A DNA stretch of 7,579 nt from Pseudomonas sp. (GTDB taxonomy: Bacteria > Pseudomonadota > Gammaproteobacteria > Pseudomonadales > Pseudomonadaceae), in the NCBI GenBank assembly GCA_003488145.1, contig DNMQ01000474.1, positions 1 to 7,579 of the forward strand, in the 5' to 3' direction. How positions within the stretch are numbered: position 1 is the stretch's first letter; every line of letters begins with the position of its first letter. The notes below the pieces were generated by a model that worked only from the letters and a program-made list of their open reading frames with translations, did no database searches and was not told the origin of the DNA. Shown here piece by piece: positions 1 through 5,198 of the stretch. Made by a program: the position numbers and the translations under genes.

Positions 1-884
1 ATCTCGTGGCTCATGTTGGCGAGGAATTCGGACTTGATCCGGCTGGCCTCCAGGGCCTCCTTGCGCGCCAGATCCAGTTCGATGTTCTGGATCTCGATGG
101 TTTCCAGGTTCTGCTGCACGTCCTCGGTGGCCTGGTCGATGCTCTGCTGCAATTCTTCACGGGCGCTGAGCAGTGCTTCGGCCATGCGGTTGATGCCGGA
201 CGCGAGCTCGTCCATTTCATGGCTGCCCAATGGTGGCAGGCGGGTTTCCAGGTGGCCGTCCTTGAGCTGCGCGACGGCGCCTTTGACACGCTGCAGCGGC
301 AGGCTGATGGCGCGGCTCATGCGCAGAGCCAGCAGGGCGGTGATGATCAGGCCGGCACTCACCAGAAACAGGCTGGTCAGCAGGCTGCGATAGCCACGCA
401 GCAGGGTGTTGTGGTGCGACAGCTCCAGCTCCAGCCAGCCGATCAGCTTTTCGTCCGGCCCGCGGGTTTCGTCGGCGAGGTTGAGGTGGCGGCTGAGCAC
501 CGGCATGAGGATGCGCGTGTGGTCCATGCTGCTGACGCGGGTCAGGCTCTCCGGATCGCCCGGCGGTGGCGGGGTCAGCATTCGCGGGCCGGCGTGTACG
601 CGTTGAACGCGTTCGGGATCGAGAATGGTCACGGCGCGGACGTCGGCCTGATCCAGAACCTGGGTCAGGATGCGCTGCAGGCGTTTGTCGTAGCCCAGAT
701 TCATGGCGGGCGCGGCCAGTGGCGCCAGCTGCTCGGCGATGAGCTGGCCGCGCTCGTCGAGCTGGTGGCGCATCTCGGACAGCTGCATCCAGGTGAAGTA
801 GGCACCCAGCACCACCGCCAGCAAGGTGCTGGGCAGCAGCGTCAGCATCAGCACGCGGCCACGAATTCCTAGGTCTTTCAGCAC
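1..884 (-). CDS. gacS: GacS hybrid sensor histidine kinase, N-terminal part (cut by left window edge)
   Basis: Inner-membrane sensor kinase of the GacS/GacA two-component system, which in pseudomonads drives small RNAs that titrate RsmA/CsrA. The first 294 codons are visible. The reading frame starts MLKDLGIRGRV. A first membrane helix covers about residues 11-31, then a periplasmic segment to about 165, a second helix about 168-187, a HAMP linker about 188-240, and a helical signalling segment (IEIQNIELDLARKEALEASR) leading into the H-box ANMSHE. H293 is the expected autophosphorylation site, matching the position I recall for P. aeruginosa GacS. Kinase, receiver and Hpt domains must lie beyond the left edge. 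The start is a GTG at 882-884: an in-frame TAG at 915-917 and no ATG between leave it as the best start, with a GGTGGA ribosome site 6 bases upstream. The overlapping open frames on the plus strand are GC-rich shadows. Identity is very likely; the truncation is only the window boundary. Confidence 0.95.
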   Translation of the reverse strand, partial: MLKDLGIRGRVLMLTLLPSTLLAVVLGAYFTWMQLSEMRHQLDERGQLIAEQLAPLAAPAMNLGYDKRLQRILTQVLDQADVRAVTILDPERVQRVHAGPRMLTPPPPGDPESLTRVSSMDHTRILMPVLSRHLNLADETRGPDEKLIGWLELELSHHNTLLRGYRSLLTSLFLVSAGLIITALLALRMSRAISLPLQRVKGAVAQLKDGHLETRLPPLGSHEMDELASGINRMAEALLSAREELQQSIDQATEDVQQNLETIEIQNIELDLARKEALEASRIKSEFLANMSHE

Positions 885-975
885 AGTCCGTCCACCGATC
901 CTGATTGCAGCGCGCTAGTGTAGCGACTCGGCTCGGCGGAATCTGCACGCCAGGTCTAGCTGTGGCGTCGCAGCC

Positions 976-1602
976 TCAGTCGAGGCCGCGGATTTCCTTG
1001 CCGTTGAAGTCCGGCAGCTTCCAGTGAAAGGTCATCGCCAGTACGCGGAACAGGAAGCCGCTGCCCAGCGCCGCCAGGGTGGCCAGCGTGGTGTTGATCT
1101 CCAGCCACAGCATGCCGACGTAGAACACACCGGTGAACAGCGCGACGGTGGCGTACAGCTCGCGCTGCAGCACCATCGGCACCTGGTTGCACAACACGTC
1201 GCGCATCAGCCCGCCGAAGATACCGGTGATCACGCCAGCCAGTACGACGATGGACGGGTGCGCGCCCATGCCCATCGCCACATCGCAGCCGATCACGGTG
1301 AACGCCACCAGGCCGAGGCCATCCACCAGCAGGAAGACCATGCGCAGGTGATGCAGGTGGCGGGCGATGAAACCGGTGACGATCGCCGCGCCGATGGTGA
1401 AGGTCAGATACTCCGGGTGAGCGATCCAGCCGACCGGATAATGACCGAGCAGCACGTCCCGCGCGGTGCCGCCACCCAGCGCCGTCACGGTGCCGAGAAG
1501 GCAGATGCCGAACAGGTCCATGCCGCGGCGCATGCCCATGATGGCGCCGGACATTGCTTCGGCCGTGATGGCGATCAGGTAGATGGTGTGCAGCAGTTCC
1601 AC
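976..1602 (-). CDS. TRIC/UPF0126-family (YadS/YicG-like) seven-helix membrane protein
   Basis: Small polytopic inner-membrane protein of 208 residues, the usual size for UPF0126. Structures of bacterial relatives are trimeric TRIC-type cation channels; the physiological substrate here is unknown. The sequence shows the family's internal duplication: repeat 1 carries GGGTARDVL (43-51) and repeat 2 carries GIFGGLMRDVL (127-137), each a glycine-rich break followed by Arg-Asp. A seventh hydrophobic segment lies near residues 165-185. I chose the GTG at 1600-1602 as start (MELLHTIYLIAITAEAMSGA). GGAG sits 7 bases upstream, and the length then matches the family. The open frame extends to an ATG at 1674, but that 24-residue extension is proline/alanine-rich, unlike the family, and covers the likely promoter. 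The stop lies 91 bp before gacS on the same strand, so read-through into gacS is possible. It diverges from the ArgP-like regulator, which may control it (inference). Confidence 0.88.
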   Translation of the reverse strand: MELLHTIYLIAITAEAMSGAIMGMRRGMDLFGICLLGTVTALGGGTARDVLLGHYPVGWIAHPEYLTFTIGAAIVTGFIARHLHHLRMVFLLVDGLGLVAFTVIGCDVAMGMGAHPSIVVLAGVITGIFGGLMRDVLCNQVPMVLQRELYATVALFTGVFYVGMLWLEINTTLATLAALGSGFLFRVLAMTFHWKLPDFNGKEIRGLD

Positions 1603-1662
1603 GACGATACTCCGGACGGGCTGGGCTGCACACCAGTGGGGCGCTGCAGCGGGGGATGCGCG

Positions 1663-1693
1663 ATTATGGAGCAATGCTGGTTAAATTTGTCGT
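1663..1693 (-). promoter_or_regulatory. Possible sigma70 promoter for the TRIC-family gene
   Basis: Read on the minus strand, CATAAT (complement of 1663-1668) matches the -10 consensus at 5 of 6 positions. ACGACA (complement of 1688-1693) matches the -35 at 4 of 6, with a long 19-base spacer. It would give a leader of roughly 50 bases before the GTG at 1602. The surrounding 1603-1742 gap is AT-richer than its neighbours and should also hold the promoter of the divergent LysR gene, for which I see no clear -35/-10 pair. This is a weak by-eye match. Confidence 0.3.
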
Positions 1694-1742
1694 GGCTAAG
1701 TATTTTTAGGCCATCCAAACATTTTCTTAATCGGCAGGTCGC

Positions 1743-2636
1743 ATGAATCTCGATCCGAAGCAGACTGAAGCATTTCGCACGGTGATCCGTACTGGCAGCT
1801 TCGAACAGGCTGCGCAGCGCCTGCACCTGACGCCACCGGCGATTTCACAGCGGGTGCGCGCACTGGAGAGTGCGCTGGGCAGCGCCTTGGTTGTGCGCAG
1901 TCGACCCTGCCGACCCACCGAAACCGGTCAGCGCCTGCTGCAGTACCTCAAACGCGCCACCCTGCTCGAGGCCGATCTGCTGGCGGACCTCGCCGAGCGC
2001 AGCGATGCGCCACTGGTCGTGGTCGCGGCGCTCAATGCCGACAGCCTGGGTACCTGGTTCTTCCCGGCCCTCGCCGAGGTGCTGATCCGCGAGCGGGTGC
2101 TGCTGGACCTGACGGTGGAGGACCAGGATCACACATACAGCCTGCTGGAGACCGGCCTGGCGATCGGCTGCATCAGCACCGAGCCCAAACCGATGCGCGG
2201 CTGCAGCGCCAGCCCGCTGGGCAGCATGCGCTACCGCCTGGTGGCCTCCAGCGAGTTTCGCCAGAAGCACTTCGCCAACGGGCTGACCCGCAACGCCGCG
2301 CGCAAGGCGCCGGTGGTCGCCTACACACGCAAGGACACCCTGCAGTCGTCGTTCCTGCTGCGCCGCTTCGGGCTGCCGGAGGGCGCCTATCCCTGTCATT
2401 TCGTCCCCGGTGCCGAGCCGCATTTCAGCGCGATTCGTTACGGCCTGGGTTACGGCATGGTCCCTGAACTGTTGCTGCATGATGCGCTGAACTCGGGTGA
2501 GGTGGTCGATCTGGCGGCCGACGAACCGCTTGAGATCGCCCTGTACTGGCACACCTGGAAGGTGCAATCGCCACGTATGGAGCACCTTTCGCGACAGATC
2601 ATCGAGGCGGCGCCGAAGATCCTCGCGCGGCCCTAG
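1743..2636 (+). CDS. LysR-type transcriptional regulator, ArgP/IciA subfamily
   Basis: Cytoplasmic DNA-binding regulator of 297 residues, the same length as E. coli ArgP. An N-terminal winged helix-turn-helix (about 4-62) contains FEQAAQRLHLTPPAISQRVRA, then the subfamily signature VRSRPCRPTETGQRLL. A linker helix (about 62-90) follows, and then a periplasmic-binding-protein-like effector domain. ArgP-type hallmarks are NADSLGTWFFPAL (98-110), an acidic EDQDHTYSLLETG segment, and a GCISTEPKPMRGCSASPLG stretch. E. coli ArgP binds lysine or arginine and controls argO and lysine-related genes. The ligand here cannot be read from sequence, so no gene symbol is assigned. The start ATG is preceded by a weak AGG about 7 bases upstream. 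The gene points away from the TRIC-family gene across a 140-bp gap, the usual layout of a LysR regulator and its target. ArgP homologues are more commonly found beside a LysE/ArgO amino-acid exporter, which is absent here. Confidence 0.87.
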   Translation: MNLDPKQTEAFRTVIRTGSFEQAAQRLHLTPPAISQRVRALESALGSALVVRSRPCRPTETGQRLLQYLKRATLLEADLLADLAERSDAPLVVVAALNADSLGTWFFPALAEVLIRERVLLDLTVEDQDHTYSLLETGLAIGCISTEPKPMRGCSASPLGSMRYRLVASSEFRQKHFANGLTRNAARKAPVVAYTRKDTLQSSFLLRRFGLPEGAYPCHFVPGAEPHFSAIRYGLGYGMVPELLLHDALNSGEVVDLAADEPLEIALYWHTWKVQSPRMEHLSRQIIEAAPKILARP

Positions 2637-2680
2637 CCTGCTCGGGAAGGGGCGGCGGTTGGCCGATGTCATGCCGGTCA

Positions 2681-2697
2681 GGCAGAGACGGTCTGCC
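2681..2697. other. Short inverted repeat upstream of cysM
   Basis: GGCAGA (2681-2686) and TCTGCC (2692-2697) form a perfect 6-bp dyad around GACGG. It lies about 55-71 bases before the cysM start codon and just upstream of the candidate -10. No T-run follows, so it is not a standard terminator for the LysR gene. It could be an operator or mere chance in GC-rich DNA. Confidence 0.3.
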
Positions 2698-2716
2698 CGT
2701 CGTCGAGCGTTGCCGG

Positions 2717-2722
2717 TATCAT
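2717..2722 (+). promoter_or_regulatory. Candidate -10 box for cysM
   Basis: TATCAT matches the sigma70 -10 consensus at 5 of 6 positions, 29 bases before the cysM ATG, which would give a leader of about 20-25 bases. The region 17-18 bases upstream (CTGCCC/TGCCCG) is a poor -35, so an activator or another upstream element would be needed. The 115-bp gap between the LysR gene and cysM holds no other clear signal apart from the dyad just upstream. Confidence 0.3.
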
Positions 2723-2751
2723 GGCAACCTTTTCCGCTGCCGTGCGACGCC

Positions 2752-3654
2752 ATGACTACACACTATCCGACCATTGCCGATTGCATCGGCAACACCCCGC
2801 TGGTTCGCCTGCAGCGGATGCCGGGTAAGACCAGCAACACCATTCTGGTCAAGCTCGAGGGCAACAATCCGGCCGGTTCGGTCAAGGACCGCCCGGCGCA
2901 GTCGATGATCAACCGTGCCGAGCTGCGCGGCGACATCCAGCCCGGCGACACCCTGATCGAGGCGACCTCCGGCAACACCGGGATTGCCCTGGCCATGGCG
3001 GCGGCGATCAAGGGCTACCGGATGATCCTGATCATGCCGGACAACTCCACGGCCGAGCGCAAGGCGGCGATGACTGCCTATGGCGCCGAGCTGATCCTGG
3101 TCAGCAAGGAGGAGGGCATGGAAGGTGCCCGCGACCTGGCGTTGAAGATGCAGGCTGAAGGTCGCGGCAAGGTGCTCGATCAGTTCGCCAATGGCGACAA
3201 CCCGGAAGCGCACTACAACAGTACGGGGCCGGAGCTCTGGCGGCAGACTCACGGCAGCATCACCCATTTCATCAGCTCCATGGGTACCACCGGAACCATC
3301 ATGGGCGTCTCGCGCTACCTCAAGGAGCAGAACGCCGCGGTGCAGATCGTCGGCCTACAGCCGATGGAGGGGGCGGCCATCCCCGGCATCCGCCGCTGGC
3401 CGCAGGAATACCTGCCGAAGATCTATCAGGCCGAGCGCGTCGACCGCGTCGTCGACATGTCGCAGGCCGAGGCCGAGCAGGTCATGCGCCGTCTGGCCCG
3501 CGAAGAGGGCATCTTCTGTGGCGTGTCCTCCGGTGGCGCCGTTGCCGCGGCGTTGCGTCTGTCGCAGGAGGTCGAGAACGCAGTGATCGTGGCGATCATC
3601 TGCGACCGCGGCGACCGCTATCTGTCGACGGGTGTGTATGACGCGCCCAATTGA
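2752..3654 (+). CDS. cysM: Cysteine synthase B (O-acetylserine sulfhydrylase B)
   Basis: Cytoplasmic PLP enzyme that makes cysteine from O-acetylserine and sulfide; the B isozyme can also accept thiosulfate. The 300-residue length is normal. Visible motifs are NNPAGSVKDRPA with the Schiff-base lysine K45, the substrate loop TSGNTG (72-77), the phosphate-binding GTTGT (178-182), and GVSSGG (257-262), whose serine contacts the PLP ring. It reads as CysM rather than CysK: R214, W216 and the C284-D285 pair fall at the spacing I recall for the CysM-specific active-site residues of the E. coli enzyme (K41, R210, C280, D281; constant offset of 4). I chose the ATG at 2752 because MTTHYPTIADCIGNTPLVRL is the canonical N-terminus. 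The frame is open further upstream into the LysR gene, but that part has no family resemblance. No clear Shine-Dalgarno precedes the ATG. It is the first of three co-oriented genes (cysM, rlmD, relA). Confidence 0.96.
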   Translation: MTTHYPTIADCIGNTPLVRLQRMPGKTSNTILVKLEGNNPAGSVKDRPAQSMINRAELRGDIQPGDTLIEATSGNTGIALAMAAAIKGYRMILIMPDNSTAERKAAMTAYGAELILVSKEEGMEGARDLALKMQAEGRGKVLDQFANGDNPEAHYNSTGPELWRQTHGSITHFISSMGTTGTIMGVSRYLKEQNAAVQIVGLQPMEGAAIPGIRRWPQEYLPKIYQAERVDRVVDMSQAEAEQVMRRLAREEGIFCGVSSGGAVAAALRLSQEVENAVIVAIICDRGDRYLSTGVYDAPN

Positions 3655-3655
3655 C

Positions 3656-3688
3656 TCGCGCATCTGCGGCGCGCTCCCACGCGCCGCA
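3656..3688 (-). repeat. GC-rich hairpin between cysM and rlmD, REP-like on the minus strand
   Basis: A perfect 9-bp inverted repeat, TGCGGCGCG (3665-3673) and CGCGCCGCA (3680-3688), encloses a 6-base loop. No U-rich tail follows on the plus strand (TTGCATCG), so it does not meet the usual intrinsic-terminator pattern. Read on the minus strand, GTGGGAGCG (complement of 3672-3680) followed by CGCGA (complement of 3656-3660) resembles the ends of a common Pseudomonas REP palindrome. It occupies the left part of the 85-bp cysM-rlmD gap and could act as an mRNA processing or stability element. The dyad is certain; the REP assignment is tentative. Confidence 0.5.
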
Positions 3689-3739
3689 TTGCATCGCCCA
3701 TGACATTTTCAACGAACACAACAGCGCAGGTTTCAGCTG

Positions 3740-5092
3740 ATGGCCAAACGTAGCGGCGCTCTGCGCTTTCAACCTAGCGGCGGCGAGCGCAAGCCCCAGG
3801 TGCCGGTCGGCAAGAAGCAGCGCCTGATTATCGAGCGACTTGCCAATGATGGGCGCGGCATTGCCTTCATCGAGGGGCGCACCTGGTTCGTCGAAGGCGC
3901 GCTGGCTGGCGAAGAGGTCGAGGCGCGCGTGCTGGCTGCGCGCAGTCAGATCGTCGAAGCGCGCTGCGAGCGCGTGCTCCAGGCCAGTGCGCAGCGTCGG
4001 GCCGAACCCTGTCCGCATGCTCGCCGATGTGGCGGCTGCAACCTGCAGCATGTGCCCGTTGCCGATCAGCTTGCCCTGAAACAGCACACGCTCGCCGAGC
4101 AATTCGCGCGGGTGGCCGATCTGCAGCCGGAGGTATGGGCCGAGCCGCTGGTGGGACCGGCTTTCGGCTATCGCCGTCGCGCTCGGTTGGCGGTGCGCTG
4201 GGACATCAAGCACAAGCATCTGGACATCGGTTTCCGCGCCAGCGCCAGCCAGGAAATCGTCTCTATCAGTGAATGCCCGGTTCTGGTACAGCCCTTGCAG
4301 TCGCTGCTGCCGGCATTGCTGGCTGCATTGCGTGATCTGAGCAAGCCGCAGGTTATCGGCCACGTCGAACTCTTCAGTGGTACGGCCGAGGCGGTGCTGA
4401 TCCGCCACACCGCAGCCTTGTCGGAAACAGACGTGGCACGTTTGCGCAGCTTCGCCGCCGTCAATGGAGCGCAGCTCTGGTGGCAGGGCGAAGGTGAGCC
4501 TGAATCGGATGATCCCGCGGCGACGCTGGGTTACCGACTGGATGCCTGGGGTCTGGAGCTGGCCTGGCGTCCGGGTGATTTCGTCCAGGTCAACGCGCCG
4601 GTCAATGATGCGATGGTCGCTCAGGCTCTGGAATGGCTGGACGCCGGCCAGGATGAGACAGTGCTTGATCTGTTCTGTGGGCTAGGCAATTTCAGCCTGC
4701 CGCTGGCGCGCTCGGGCGCTCAAGTAGTGGGTGTCGAGGGTGTCGAGACGATGGTTACGCGGGCGCAGGAAAATGCCCGTCGCAATGCTTTGGCGCACGC
4801 GCACTTTTATCGGGCCGACTTGTCGAAGCCGCTGGCTGACGCACCCTGGGCGCGCAATGATTTCGCCGCGGTGCTGCTCGATCCGCCGCGCGACGGCGCG
4901 CTGGAAATCGTTCGACAAATGTCGAAGCTGAAGGCGCGGCGCGTGGTCTATGTTTCATGCAATCCGGCCACCCTGGCGCGCGATGCGCGCGAGCTGGCCA
5001 GCCAGGGATATCGCCTGAAGCGTGCGGGTGTGCTGGACATGTTCCCGCAGACCGCCCACGTCGAGGCCATGGCGTTGTTCGAGCGGGGTTAG
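3740..5092 (+). CDS. rlmD: 23S rRNA (uracil-1939-C5)-methyltransferase RlmD
   Basis: SAM-dependent enzyme (formerly RumA/YgcA) that methylates U1939 of 23S rRNA at C5. Its 450 residues compare with about 433 in E. coli. An N-terminal TRAM RNA-binding domain spans roughly 22-80 ([19 protein letters not shown]). Four iron-sulfur ligands are present, C91, C97 and C100 in [10 protein letters not shown] plus C179 in SECPVL. The C-terminal Rossmann methyltransferase has the SAM motif [14 protein letters not shown] (310-323), DPPRDGA (381-387), the nucleophilic cysteine C407 in [12 protein letters not shown], and E442 in [11 protein letters not shown] as the likely general base. C407 and E442 keep the 35-residue spacing of E. 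coli C389 and E424. The start ATG at 3740 gives the expected [17 protein letters not shown]-terminus, with a weak AGG-containing site upstream. It sits 85 bp after cysM and 106 bp before relA and is probably co-transcribed with one or both. Nothing is missing or broken. Confidence 0.96.
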   Translation: MAKRSGALRFQPSGGERKPQVPVGKKQRLIIERLANDGRGIAFIEGRTWFVEGALAGEEVEARVLAARSQIVEARCERVLQASAQRRAEPCPHARRCGGCNLQHVPVADQLALKQHTLAEQFARVADLQPEVWAEPLVGPAFGYRRRARLAVRWDIKHKHLDIGFRASASQEIVSISECPVLVQPLQSLLPALLAALRDLSKPQVIGHVELFSGTAEAVLIRHTAALSETDVARLRSFAAVNGAQLWWQGEGEPESDDPAATLGYRLDAWGLELAWRPGDFVQVNAPVNDAMVAQALEWLDAGQDETVLDLFCGLGNFSLPLARSGAQVVGVEGVETMVTRAQENARRNALAHAHFYRADLSKPLADAPWARNDFAAVLLDPPRDGALEIVRQMSKLKARRVVYVSCNPATLARDARELASQGYRLKRAGVLDMFPQTAHVEAMALFERG

Positions 5093-5198
5093 CGCTCGAC
5101 GCTGCATTCTTGACAGGCGAATTGCCTGTGGTTCAACCGACCGGCACGCAGAATGCCGGCGTTCATGGCGCATTAGCTGCGCAGAAGGGAAGGTTTAG
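5093..5198 (+). promoter_or_regulatory. relA leader: three inverted repeats, TTGACA box and strong ribosome binding site
   Basis: Three perfect small dyads follow one another: ACAGGC/GCCTGT around a 5-base loop (5113-5129), CCGGCA/TGCCGG around a 7-base loop (5141-5159), and GCGCA/TGCGC around a 5-base loop (5168-5182). The last ends directly against a strong Shine-Dalgarno, AGAAGGGAAGG (5183-5193), 5 bases from the relA ATG. TTGACA at 5110-5115 is a perfect -35 hexamer, but the best -10 at suitable spacing (TTCAAC, 5132-5137) is poor. GG at 5143-5144 and GC at 5155-5156 are 10 bases apart, as in sigma54 -24/-12 promoters (CGGCACG then ATGCC), although the second dyad shares these bases. None of the three hairpins has a U-run. 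The repeats and ribosome site are seen directly; promoter or riboregulatory roles are inference. Confidence 0.45.

Noticed and set aside
6..872. Long plus-strand open frame (288 codons) opposite gacS
   Set aside because: Rich in Gln, Ala and His with no recognisable fold, and exactly antisense to a well-recognised GacS frame; typical high-GC shadow.
959..974. Possible hairpin between the TRIC-family gene and gacS (GCTG/CAGC)
   Set aside because: Only 4 bp of stem and no T-run; not distinguishable from chance.
2497..2751. N-terminal extension of CysM into the LysR gene
   Set aside because: The extra 85 residues are Arg/Ser-rich and overlap the LysR coding region out of frame; the canonical CysM start is at 2752.
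1845..2753. 302-codon minus-strand open frame covering the LysR gene
   Set aside because: Antisense shadow of the ArgP-like frame; low-complexity Gln/Arg/Gly composition and no family motif.
3596..4408. 270-codon minus-strand open frame across the cysM end and rlmD
   Set aside because: Overlaps two genuine genes on the other strand and shows no recognisable motif.
5165..5176. Tiny ATG-GCG-CAT-TAG leader frame before relA
   Set aside because: Three codons with no ribosome site; overlaps the third hairpin and cannot be supported as a leader peptide.
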